A stretch of DNA of 49,218 nucleotides, taken from the NCBI GenBank assembly GCA_034698045.1, contig JAQGAU010000046.1, positions 1 to 49,218 on the forward strand, read 5' to 3'. Position numbers and translations under genes: made by a program. Positions 34,304 to 45,630 of this stretch are shown piece by piece. The DNA comes from Paramacrobiotus richtersi. Lineage: Eukaryota > Tardigrada > Eutardigrada > Parachela > Macrobiotidae. The first letter of the stretch is position 1, and every line of letters starts with the position of its first letter. Under the pieces are notes generated by a model that saw nothing but the letters and a program-made list of their open reading frames with translations, was not told where the DNA came from and ran no database searches.

Positions 34304-36172
34304 ATGCCCGTACCATTCAAGCATTCAGGAATTTGTGTGGGACCACTGACGCCCATGAAAGAAAATGGGTGAGAAGTTAGCGTTTCAAGATCTTTGACTG
34401 TCATAATCAAAGTTTATCATGCATGATAGAGTGCAGTTAGATATTTTATCGTTATCATATGGTTTCTAATACAGGGACCTGAATCTTGACCTTCTTCCGG
34501 ATTACGTCAACCATCTGGTCAAGGCGAAAGTCAATGCTGTTTTCTGTAAGTTGAATATGCAGTTTAATTGTTACGCATAGCTTTATGTATTATTTTACTG
34601 TACGAATTGATTATTTTGAACGTATATGGAGCGACAGTTTCTGTCGTTCGGTGTAATACATAATAATAGTTTTACCGTTTGTGCCGGGCGAGAGACATTA
34701 ATTAATTAATTTGCGCGCATAATAAATGTTTACTGAAACAGTTCCCTTGTATGGTAGTGAACGGGACAACAGGAGAGGGATTGTCCTTGACCATATCAGA
34801 ACGGAAATTACTAACAGAAAAATGGATACAAGCCGCTGGCGGACAACTAAAAATCATCGTCCACTGCGGTGCTGTGGCTCTGCGGGATGCACAGGATCTG
34901 GTAAAAAGATGTTTTGTCCTTATTTGTGTTTGAGGCATTTTACAGGATACATGTTTTGTGAACGATAATAGTGTTATACATGTACCTATCTGTACAGGCA
35001 AAGCATGCCGAGAAGTGTGGCGCCGACGCATTTGCAGCAATTCCTTCGTATTATTTCCCGCCTCGCACTGTCCGTAAGCAGTTCGTTAAGTTTTCTATAT
35101 AACGTTCAAATATTATATCAACGTACTGCTATGATGAAATTCTTTAATTGTAGAGGACCTGGTGCGTTCTGTATCGGAAATCGCCTCCGCTGCCCCAAAT
35201 CTTCCATTTATTTATTATCATTCCCCGAGAACACATGTTGACTGTAAGCGCAACTGAATCAAGTGTTACCGTACTTTCATACGTACTTCATATAATAATA
35301 ATAATGAACTATTCACGGCAATGACATAAACGTATATATATGCCGAATCGCCGATCGACAGCTTATTAATGTAGGTAAACTAACAAATCTTGTGCATTTT
35401 TAGTGGACATTTCCTCATTTTTGGTGCTGGCACGTGAGAAAATTCCAAATTTTGCCGGAATAAAATGGGCCTCTTCGAATGCCGCTGATGCTTACAAATG
35501 TGTAACGAAAATAACAGATGACGATGTCACCATGATGTGGGCGGAGGATGACGTACGTTTGTAAACTGCTGTTTAAATTAAATAATAAAAGTTAAAAATA
35601 AATTTAAATTAAATTACATATGTGTTTTTCTCATGACCGATAACTTTGTGCGCTTATGTGTTTTTCCCGCAATAACTCTATAGTATTTCATTATCTTAAC
35701 GCAAGGTTTTAATCTTATACCGTACCATGCACAGATACAGTCATCTGTGTATCGACCTTGACCACACGAGTGAAAACATATTAGTAACTGCACAACGTAC
35801 TTCGAAGTATAGTACGAAATACGCTAAATTCTAATGCGACTCCTCGCACATTTGCAGACAGTTCTCGGTGCGTTGAGCTTGGGAATCAGCTCATTCAATG
35901 GGAGTTCTTATACGATTACCGCTCCATTCGCCCACAAAATTATCGAAGCCTATCAGAAGAACGACCGTAAGCTGGCCAACACCAACCAGTTCAAAATGAA
36001 GCAAATCGTGGATGTCTTGGAGAAAGATGGAAATTGGCTGCCGAGAACAAAGGCCGCTGCCGCCCTGGTCGGGCTACCCATGGGGCCAACTCGACTTCCG
36101 GTCAAGATGGTCGATGAAAAGGAACGGAACGAACTGGAACAAGAGCTGAGAAATGTTGGCTTTTTCGACTGA
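34304..36172 (+). CDS. NPL: N-acetylneuraminate lyase (sialic acid aldolase)
   Basis: Cytosolic TIM-barrel aldolase that cleaves N-acetylneuraminate to N-acetylmannosamine and pyruvate. Seven exons: 34304-34368, 34475-34545, 34758-34900, 34998-35073, 35154-35243, 35404-35552 and 35858-36172. All phases close, giving 302 residues (human 320). The family substrate loop NGTTGEG is present. FIYYHSP carries the catalytic Tyr, and GIKWAS carries the Schiff-base Lys (169). The C-terminal GLPMGPTRLP matches the vertebrate enzyme. The start at 34304 was chosen because MPVPFKHSGICVGPLTPM aligns with the human N-terminus; an upstream in-frame ATG at 34121 would add 61 unrelated residues. Presence of NPL in an ecdysozoan, where sialic acids are scarce, suggests use on dietary or bacterial sialic acid. 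Confidence 0.95.
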
Positions 36173-36498
36173 TCAGACTGATAATTTACTGGTATTCGAT
36201 AATTTTTTTGTGCGAGATGACTACAGAAAGCAGTCCTGATTAAAACTGATGTTTTTTTCCCCATGGCTAACAAAATCCAACATTCCCTACAGAAAGTTCG
36301 TGTATATTATTGGAGTTACTTTTCGTTTCGTTTACGGCCTGATTACTGCAGTCAGTTCTACTGTTTGTAGACTCAGAGCTGCCGATAAAGCAATTAAATT
36401 TTAACTTCATAGTGCAATCAGAAAATAAGATTTTTGCTTTATTGTGAACACTCGTATTAAATTCAGTGCAATGCAAAAAAACTTGTCGCCTAAGCGAT
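36173..36498. other. Convergent 3' intergenic region (NPL / IFT81)
   Basis: The 326-bp spacer holds the 3' UTRs of two converging genes. TTTATT at 36438-36443 is an AATAAA on the minus strand 56 bp past the IFT81 stop. No further gene is visible. Confidence 0.55.
36438..36443 (-). terminator. Poly(A) signal AATAAA of IFT81
   Basis: This is a minus-strand AATAAA a short distance past the IFT81 stop codon, in the usual position for a compact 3' UTR. Confidence 0.55.
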
Positions 36499-39400
36499 TT
36501 AGCGCTCAGACATGACAATACGATCTCGTCCAATGTTCGGCGTAGTGCTGCGATTTCGCGCCATCGAATCCAATTTTTCCATGTCCCGTTGGACATTCTC
36601 GATCTTCATGTCGAAAAGCTGGTTGAGATCTCTCCATGCCGAGTACTGTCGCAAACATAATAGCAGCATATTTAGCTGGCTGATTACGTAGTTAATATAC
36701 TAACAAATACTATTAGCGGTCAAAATTGCTTGGAGTACTACTTCTACTTTGTACAACTGCATATTCCGATAAGCAACATTTTCTCTGATTGAAAAAACAA
36801 AAAAGTAAATTTTGATAAAAAACAAAAGTATGGCGCACATTCCATACCTGGTGATTCTTTTCGGCACGGGAGACTTTCAGCTGTTCCTGCTGCTGCTGTA
36901 ATTCAGCCACTTTGACCGTTTCGATTTCGATGGTCTTTTGTAGAGATTTACTGCAAACATAACGAGTTAGTTATATACATAAAGTTCGTTAAAGAACCCA
37001 AATAATAGACCAGAACTTGTGATATGTCCATCAAAAATACCGGTAAATAAGTTAAGCTAAGAAATATAACACGTACGTTGTTATCTCGCTCTTTTTGTTC
37101 TCTTCCGCTCTTTTCAACTGTACATCAGCATACTGCAGTTCATACTGATTTTTGAACAGTTTATCCTCCATTTCACTGACTTGGCTACGAAGCTGTGCAC
37201 ATTCCTAAAACAAAGCAGTATATATGTACGCACAAAACAATTTAATTAATTTTAATAACGAACTGCTTTTTTACGTTCTCAAGCTGTTCCAGAGGGCCGG
37301 AAAAGCGTTTCATCTCTGTCTGGAACTTTTCCCTTTCCGTATTAATCTGGTCTTGCTGGGTTTTTCGGGCTTCCCGTATCGGTTGCAGTTCCGTCAACAA
37401 TGCCGAAATGTCACGTTTTTTATTGGCGATCCGGTTTTCCAGTTCTTTGATGTTTTTCACCAGCGACGCAGCATCCAGCTTAACATGGCTTGTGTTGTCG
37501 GTCGAAACGGCACTTGTATGTTTGAACGGAGATTCCCCTGTTCGTCTTTCCCATTCACTCTATATTACAAAACTAAGCATAACGCATAATGAAAATAAAC
37601 GAAGTTTCTTACCTAAAAACGATAAAGGTCATCCAGGGATTTTTAAGGTAATTATAACCGTATAAAATGATAAAGGTCATCCAGAGATTTTTTTAAGGTA
37701 ATTATAACCGTATAAAACGATAAAGGTCATGCGGATGACCCTTAGTTTATTTGGAATGATATTTACCAAGACGGTTTCGATGCGGTCATTCTCCGCATTC
37801 AGGATGGCTTGCGTTCTGGTCATGATGCTCTTCTCTGCTTGAAGGGCCATGATGGTCTGCATTTTTCGCTCCTGTTCCTCGATGTTCCGGGAAATGTTTA
37901 CGGATAAGTCCACTTCATCGCCGCCTCCAGGTCGCCTCTGTTTTATCCGTTTCTCCAGCTCCCGGACTTCTTTATATAGCGTATCGTTTCGCAAAGCTAA
38001 ATCGCGTTTCCTATTCTCCGCCACTTCGGACTGACTGCGATACAGATTTAGCTGCACTTGTGCGGGACTGTTGCTGACGCTTCGCAACTTGTCGGATAGA
38101 TTGAAGACTTCCGTCTGGAGCATTTGCGCTTTGACCTGAAACATGACTTTTTTGGAATGTTTATGAAAATGCTTAATAGTACGAAAAATTTAACGATAAT
38201 CTAGTTATTCTCTTACAAACTCCAGTTTTAGACAATTACTATAAAGGGCCGGTAAGTCAGAATAAATGTGTAAATAAGTGGAAACGTTAGTGAATTAAAC
38301 AATCGAAATAACATACTACAAGACCTTATGCAACTATTGTGGACTTCATAAACACAAAATAATACTAAAAATAAAAACCAACCGGTAATAATAAAAAGCG
38401 CGAACGGTCACGTCACCATACATACTCTGAGTTCATTAAGATTTCTTTCGCTAAAATCCGTCTGTCCCAAAAGATCCTGCAGCTCCGATACAACAACTTT
38501 TTCCTGTGCTATGGCTTTTGGTAAAACGTCCTGCACCGCTCTTCGTTGAATGATCAGCCTGTCTTCCAGTTTTTTTATGAGTTCTGCAAGAAATGTGAAT
38601 ATCTGATATCAATAAAAATTGCAATGAAAAACTGATTCACACTTTCTGGTGTCACATCCAACCAATCATCCGTGATTTTGTTCGTATACTCTCGTAGCCG
38701 GTTAATTTGGTCCGTTTGTATGGGACCTAAATGCATCAACTCCAATCGTTTATTGCCCAGTTGCACTGCAATATCGCGTTCTTCCCGAAGAGTTCTCGCT
38801 AGAATCATTCGGTTTTCCTTGTCTTGCGGTTTTCCCGGAATCTCTCGAACTCTAACCAGCAGCTCCGCTACGCGCCGCTCCGCCTGCTCTTTCTGCGCGC
38901 GAAGGTCACGGAGTTCTTTGCGAATATTTTCCACTTCGTCCGCGTTAGTTTTCAACTGGGCATACTGTTTGTGGACTGTCGCAAACTGGGTGATCGCATT
39001 TTCTTGCTACGTAAAAAAATCAGTAAACCTTAATTTAAATAACATACGATACAAATTTCATGTTAATCAGAATATTATACAGTATTTTCGCGCGATTTGA
39101 TAAATCGAAATTATTTTTCACAAGAAGGGATTATGTGTATATATAACAAGCTGAACTTGTTAAATCTACATTTCGAAGATTTATTAAAGATTGCTTCGTG
39201 CGCGCACCTCTTCGTATAAGGTATTGATTTCGGAGTCAGCACGAATCTCGGCCGGAATATCCACTCGGGTCATAAACTTGGCAAGATACAGACGTTGTTG
39301 TATTGTAGTGATATTTTGGACAATCCACAGTAGAATGGCTAAAATCGCACGTCGACGACCTTCGACAACTTCTTGCCGCCATAATGATCTGTAATGCTAT

Positions 39401-39912
39401 ATTTTGTATGCACCTACATACAATAATTACTAGCCAAAAGAACAAATCAGAAAAATTTTCTTGCTTACTTTTCGTCTGGATTCTCCGGTGAGGGATACCG
39501 TATCACACGGAGAAAAGTGAAGATACGAACCGCGCTCTCTTGCGGCGTCTCATCCTCCAACTGCAAGGATCGTTTCTGCTACACAAATAAGAAACTCGTG
39601 TTATAATGGTATAAAAGTCTCTCGGCAAATATTTATGTTGTGGATTTTTTCTGCATTATGCTCACAATCAGGCAAGCTGCAAGTACAGCCGGTCATAGCT
39701 TTAGGAGCGTACATTTACAGTTAACAAAGTTACAAGAGAATCAAGGGGTTATATGAACTGCAACATACTCCAGGCTCCAGATCGGCGAAAACCTCGCTCA
39801 GAAATTCAACGGCTGCAGGTCCATCCAAAGAATCCAGATCCAGGATGGATACCTTCCTATTGAAAGGCTCTTTCGCCAATCCCGACGATATCAATTGGAA
39901 ATCTTGCGCCAT
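36499..39912 (-). CDS. IFT81: Intraflagellar transport protein 81
   Basis: Core IFT-B subunit that pairs with IFT74 to carry tubulin into cilia. Ten minus-strand exons: 39912-39769, 39578-39469, 39388-39208, 39006-38643, 38583-38426, 38135-37767, 37559-37275, 37204-37077, 36950-36848 and 36645-36499. All phases close, giving 662 residues (human 676). The N-terminal calponin-homology domain begins FQLISSGLAKEPFNRK and aligns with human FIMDSLNKEPFRKN. Long coiled coils with Gln/Glu/Lys heptads follow. The C-terminus SAWRDLNQLFDMK matches the human MWRDLEQLMECK segment. In an animal without motile epidermal cilia, it would serve sensory neurons. Tandem 49-bp repeats lie in the intron at 37560-37766. 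Confidence 0.95.
37619..37735. repeat. Tandem 49-bp repeat in IFT81 intron (about 2.4 copies)
   Basis: The unit GATAAAGGTCATCCAGRGAT continues with TTTTAAGGTAATTATAACCGTATAAAAY. It occurs twice almost perfectly, from about 37620 and 37670, with a partial third start at about 37719. Near-identity of copies points to recent duplication. Confidence 0.85.
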
Positions 39913-40729
39913 TTTGCGAAACACTGGAATGTTCTATTCAGAACTTAAATGAGAATTTTATTTTTTTGTTACATTAATATTAGCTGACTATTAGTGGATG
40001 TGATATACAAGGTTTTCCTGCGAATGGCTATGCGTATAATCGTATTCAAATCATAAAGACGTTCATACAACTGTGACATTGATTTATATTAAAATTTATC
40101 AGTATACCGTCGACATATTCCCAGGTCGCAGTTTGATCGATAATGTGCTCCCACTGTGTCGTTCCAGATTCGAACAGGTCACAGGTACGACCGTCATGCT
40201 CCATACCGTATACTAGACGTACCTGCGTATACCGTACATAATATTAGCATAACACACGGCGCGTTTCGCATGTTGTGCTTTCCGGAAGTGCCGAAACGCA
40301 TTATGAGATTAATTTCGGATTTTTCGTGTTTCCAATCAAACGGATATGCAGTGAACGATTAAACATAACTTGCTCTACTTGGTATACTATATATATTACG
40401 CGCGATAACTCTGTGTATGGGAAAAAACTGAAATACTTCAAATACCAAGATCTGACTGGCAAAGTGGCAGCGACATTTTTTATCCAGTAATCCAAACTAA
40501 CATGAATACAAAACGTTAATCCAGCAGAAGGCGCACTTTTCACGAGTGTGGATGTTAGAAACCGGATGTGAATAAAGAGCTAAAACGTAATGACTGGAAA
40601 CCAATCCCGACACTTTGTGCAACAACATTTTCCATAACGAAATAACGAACAGAACATAGTTAATTAGAAACGCAGACGAAATGAAATTCGGAAAAGAAAC
40701 AATAGCGACCAGAAATGGCCCTGCTTCCA
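39913..40729. other. Intergenic between IFT81 and EDF1
   Basis: An 817-bp spacer upstream of IFT81 and downstream of EDF1, both on the minus strand. It should hold the IFT81 promoter and the EDF1 3' UTR. The small frames at 40156-40543 look like noise, and I see no RNA gene. Confidence 0.5.
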
Positions 40730-42157
40730 TTATTTTGCTGCTCCGCCGGCAGTGGGCTTCTTCGGAGCTTTCGGTTCCAGGGGAGAACCCTTGTCCTAAT
40801 AAACCAACAGAGATGGTTCCGGCATGTACGGTGCGAAGTGGCACATTACAATAAGCAGTTTAATAAATAATATTTTATGGGGATGGTGTAAAAATGGTAG
40901 TTGAAAGTGGGAATGATTCTCATTGCGAAACTCGATAACAATTTGTGCAAAATCTTTTTTATTTAACTTTACAGCTGTTAGTAGCTTTTTTCATTTCTCT
41001 TGACATCACCACGTACCTTTCCACGGAGCTTGACTTCAAGCAGTCTCTCCAGTTTGTTCATGACCTGGTTGTTTGGAATGGCTTTGCCCGCTTCGTATCT
41101 GTAGCAAACACGCAGTGTCACAAATTAAATATGTAAAAATATTATTAAATAATATTTGTTATTTTAAATATCACGGTTTTCTTATCCAAATATAGCACGA
41201 GCAACAGCGTGCAGAAAATGAAAGCAGATAACAAAAGGCCCTGTCGGGGCCGAATCGCTGACAGAAAGTCATCCAAATATGAAAATAATATTAAATATTT
41301 CACCGAAATATCCAAACTGAATAGATTTTTCAACTTCTGTGGCGTCGTAAAGGAATCAAGGAACACAAAAAACTATGAGCCCTCGTACTCCATAATCAAA
41401 ATAAAATAGTGTAGACGCTAACAGTAGTGTTTTGACGCACAGTTACAGTAAGACAGAACCGTAATATGACTGATGCACATCTAAAACCTGAAGTCTTTCG
41501 ACTTTCGGTTTCGGAACTGTGAAATGAAAAATACACATACTCGTTAACGACTTGCTGCTTTTCATTGGCTCGGGTGGCCAACTCCTTTTGCGTCCATCCT
41601 TTGGCGTTTCGCGCCTGCTGGATAACCCTTCCAACCTTAACAGTACAGCAAATGTTAGACAGGTTTGAAAACTGAAAGTGTATACTGCGTGACAAGGGGC
41701 TTATTGATCAGACATACATCAATTCCGAGGGTCTCATGATGCAGATCCTCGGTTTCTGCATCCAGTTTTGCGGTATTCTTCGCCGCCGCATGCTGTCGGT
41801 TAGCTCCAGCAGCAACTGAAATGTTTAACAATAATGATGTCGGCGAAAGGCATGTCTTGAGCAAACAGATGAACGATAAAAGTACGACATAATTATGTTA
41901 TCGTCTTCAGCTTGCTATATCGCTGTTTGTTGAGGTTTTGCCTACACTTTTTCGACGTGTCCACTTGTCCACCAGTTCGCATAGCCTGATTCACAGCCTG
42001 TTGACAAAAACAAACGCATTAAAGTATTGCCCACAGCATCCGAGAGACCTCCAGAGTATCTCCATACTTGCGTAGTTCGCAGTTCGCTCGGTTTCGGAGC
42101 TTTCTTGCGAAGCACCGTGACGGTATCCCAATGGGCATCAGACGAAGGGTTCATCAT
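40730..42157 (-). CDS. EDF1: Multiprotein bridging factor 1 (EDF1)
   Basis: Conserved coactivator and ribosome-collision factor with a C-terminal Cro/C1-type helix-turn-helix. Six minus-strand exons: 42157-42068, 41997-41946, 41815-41718, 41635-41541, 41098-41017 and 40795-40730. All phases close, giving 160 residues. The N-terminal MBF1 domain starts [27 protein letters not shown] and [14 protein letters not shown] follow, then the [33 protein letters not shown], split by an intron. The [26 protein letters not shown] segment is close to human. The short Lys/Pro tail is typical. Start may be 42157 or the next ATG at 42154. Confidence 0.96.
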
Positions 42158-43067
42158 GTTTGGTCCGTGAAAATTAGGGCAAAAAAACTACAAGTTCAGA
42201 TAATACTGCCTTTTTAGAGTTTTTAACAATGTTGCGTCTGTTACAGTGTGCGGTAGTATCGCTCAAAAAGCCAGACTTCCTAGGAAAGAGAAACGAAAAG
42301 AACGGAAACACAGTTTTTGCGTCAGCTTTGCTTGACTCGTCGAATGTTGTCATTAATGCGCCACGCACCGGACTGCAGTCGAGTGTTGTGGCGAGGCCTT
42401 GGACCGGGGCGGAGGTCAGCCTTGAACCAAATGCACAAGCTGCACGTTTGTATTTTGTATAGAGCCATAAAACTTTTCACACATTATTGTTAATTTTGGT
42501 AACGCTAAAAATAAATACCGTTGTTAACTCATTACATCAAACCTTTCGTTAGTTTGCTTGCACTAAACAATAAAATTATATAATGCGAAGTTATCGTCAT
42601 TTGACACCCCCGAACATCGCTCCGTCTCGACCTGAACAGCTGACTGCGAATAGACGAAAAAATAAAGATTCTTTCTTTTTTGTATTTTTATTATTTTTAC
42701 AGTTGTAATTTATCGACTTAATTCTTAGAGAATTCAGCAATCGTGATATGTGGTCCAGTTATTTTATTCAAAAATGACATCGTGACGCCAACGGCGTCTA
42801 GTGAGTGTGCGTATCTACAACGTCCCGGGCTTACCAACCCCTTGAAAAGGCTGATTCTGATCGCGTTATATATCGTTCCTCCTGTTGTTCCTTGCTGGCG
42901 TAAAGAAGTTTGTTATTTGCCGATTGCAAGATGGTATGACGTTTCCGGGGACCACAATCGAAGAGTAATTGCAGTCTCCGTTATCGAAACCGAATGCGAT
43001 GGGACCTCACACAGCTGATGTGCAACGGGACGATTTGATCGCGCTATCCAGCCGATCTTCCCTGCAA
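42158..43067. other. Divergent intergenic region between EDF1 and NPRL2
   Basis: A 910-bp head-to-head spacer. Both promoters must lie here. The open frames at 42229-42462 and 42743-43018 (+) show no family similarity. An in-frame extension of NPRL2 upstream to 42969 is possible but not favoured. Confidence 0.5.
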
Positions 43068-45083
43068 ATGCACAATGTGTCCAGAATCAGTCACATCTTC
43101 TTCAGCGAGTTCGACAATATAGCCGGGCCTAAAATAACCTATGAGGTGAATTTATTACGTGCATTTTGGCAATTGTTTGCCAACGTATATTATTCTTTCT
43201 CTAGAAATAAAACCGACAGTTTCGAAAGAATTTTCTGACGTCGCTCTTGCTTTGTTTTCGGTAGGTTCCCGACACAACATTTTCCAGCACGAGCATCTTC
43301 GATGATCAGATCTCATCCTTCATCATCACGAAGCCGGAGCTGACGTCGAGTTCGTTGACAATGTGAGTAACTTATAATTGTTTTTGGTACAAATTTTAAT
43401 TTAAAATGCTCGTTCAGTTTTACTGAAAAATTCTTCAGTTTTTCCGAATATTTGACTATAACTGGTAGGAAAGTTTTGGCATATGTTTGCAATTTCAGAA
43501 CAGCTGGAGAGTATCAAATTATGGGCTACCCCGTGCTGATCGAGAACACCAAATACCAACGTAATCGACTCATGTTTAATTTATGCTTCGTTTTCCAATG
43601 CGATGATGATATCCGACCATATGAACCGATCGTCAAAAAACTTGGGGAATATCTGCGAACTGTTGAAGTGAGTTATCCGCCGTCTTATTCTGTTTGATTT
43701 TTAGGTGCTACTCCAAAGCCGTAACAAGGCGGAATTGATTTTACGTGTTTTTAAAAGTGAGAATATTTTTCATCAGGTGGAAACCAGCTTTTTGTCACTG
43801 CCCGAGTCAAAATCTTCTTTGCCACAGCTGATGAGGAAGCTTCTCCATGAACTCAACTCGGTTGGACGGTGTTCCATTGCGATAAGTACGGCGCGAATTT
43901 CCGTTTAAGCTGTTTCTGCTGTGAGCCAAAAATAAGGATAATATCGTAAATAAATACAGAAAAATTAATAAGAAATTTTGATCTAATGCACAGACAAGTT
44001 GAAAAACAACAGAAATTTGCAGATAAATCCAACACATTATTCCTGAAAGTTGTTCCTCCCAACCGAAGTTCCGACATTGTCGTGCATGATTATGACGTCC
44101 CGGTGCTCGTATCCGACACCAAGAATTTGATTGTTTTGGAGAAGGATTTGACGACGAAGCAAATCGTTCCCTTGATCAATGGAACACGTAGTGTGCATCA
44201 GATTTCGGATGAGGTGGATGCCGATGGGGATCTGGTCAAATCTTGCGTTCAGAATATGATGTACGCATGATTTTCGGAATTTATGCAAATTTGTTCATAA
44301 AAACACAGTTTTTATAAGAAACGCACTCGTGATTTTTTACGAAATAGGTTTTATGGTGCAGCGAAAGTCGTACCGGCCTTCACCGTATCAAGCGTGTATC
44401 GTGTGACGCCAGCAATACGAGGATTCCTTTGTGATCCAGAATTATGTGAAGAATGTATCAAATTTGTTGCAAGAGACAGTAAGTGAATATATGTGACAAA
44501 GTTAGGGAAATATATTATATTTTTGTGTCTATGGGTATAAACAGTAAACGCCGTAATCGCTATGAATTTTTTCTTTATACTTCAGTTTTTTAGAAAACGA
44601 ACCACCTGGAATTCGCGATATTATGATAATATTAGGAGACATGCAGCACGGTGTTGCGGTGGCGGATTGGTCGACAAGGCACAGTCTAATTATTCAGAAA
44701 CTGGACCAAAAGTATGTGAAACACGGACTTTCCACTAAAATTACGAATTAAGGAAATTTAGAGATTCTTTCTCGATTTTTACGATTCTGCCATGCTCCAC
44801 CGGTGTTCATGTTTTTGTTTATCCATGAGAATCTTCTAAACAATATAAAATTTTATTCCACAGGAAGCTATGTGATTTTGGAATATTACACGGCTTTATC
44901 CGGCGAATGTACAAATATCCGGTCAATTTGCGGTACAATCATGTCAATTCCCGATCGAGGACCATCCAGCGCTTCTTTAACGGGGCAACGCACACCGATG
45001 AGATTAGGATCAAGCAGGAAAGTTCCGTAGACTTGGATGACAACCTGGATGCTGACCATTCGATCAGAATTTGTTGGAAATGA
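43068..45083 (+). CDS. NPRL2: NPRL2, GATOR1 complex subunit
   Basis: Subunit of GATOR1, the GAP for Rag GTPases that restrains TORC1 when amino acids are low; acts at lysosomes with DEPDC5 and NPRL3. Eight exons: 43068-43145, 43265-43362, 43499-43667, 43777-43885, 44023-44260, 44348-44478, 44594-44711 and 44864-45083. All phases close, giving 386 residues (human 380). N-terminal longin strand HIFFSEFDNIAGPKITYE matches the human IFFSEFHPTLGPKITYQ. EPIVKKLGEYL, VHDYDVPVL and the terminal ICWK are family hallmarks. Exon 4 could instead begin at 43705, adding 24 in-frame residues, but homology favours 43777. The start could also be 42969, adding 33 residues. An AATAAA lies at 45354. Confidence 0.95.
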
Positions 45084-45630
45084 TGCATTAAGAATACAGC
45101 ATGGAGTGCAGCTTGGTTTTTATTTTTTTTAATTGCTGAATTAATATTGTTGACTGTTTTGATTAAAACGTAGATTGTTTGACGTTTCGTGCCACAATCG
45201 TTGAACTTTTGGATGGATTAGTGGTCTCGGTGCTTCTCATGTTGAGAATGTTCGACCCAGAATTTGACTGTTTTGAAATTTTGACACGTGAGATTATGTT
45301 TTTGGACTGTGCAGTTTTTTATCATCTACTCAATACTTTCCCTTTCGAAAACTAATAAAACGAGTTTCTGTTGAAGGGAAGTATTTTAACAGCTTTTTAT
45401 ACATATGGACACAATAGTTTGACCGATAATCAGTACATTGTTGCATAGGGAGCATATTAAATTTTATCGTTAACATGTAATCATATTAACACATTCTGGC
45501 GTCCTTATTATTACAATTGATTAAGCGGCAGTTCAAAGAATTTGACGTATGTACGTACGAATTTAAAGTGACGTCTAGAAACAAGTAAAACAATAATTTC
45601 CACTAACAGTGATGTTCGGTATACATAGTT
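45084..45630. other. Convergent intergenic region (NPRL2 / unknown gene)
   Basis: The 547-bp spacer holds two converging 3' UTRs. AATAAA at 45354-45359 is a plausible poly(A) signal for NPRL2. No further gene or RNA feature is seen. Confidence 0.5.

Noticed and set aside
42229-42462. 77-codon plus-strand open frame upstream of NPRL2
   Set aside because: It overlaps the expected EDF1 promoter, has no domain-like pattern and no splice link to NPRL2.
42743-43018. 91-codon plus-strand open frame before NPRL2
   Set aside because: It is in a different frame from NPRL2 and has no recognisable content; probably 5' leader or promoter.
43705-43776. In-frame 24-codon extension of NPRL2 exon 4
   Set aside because: A usable acceptor at 43704 gives it, but the human protein has no counterpart and the acceptor at 43776 restores a continuous match.
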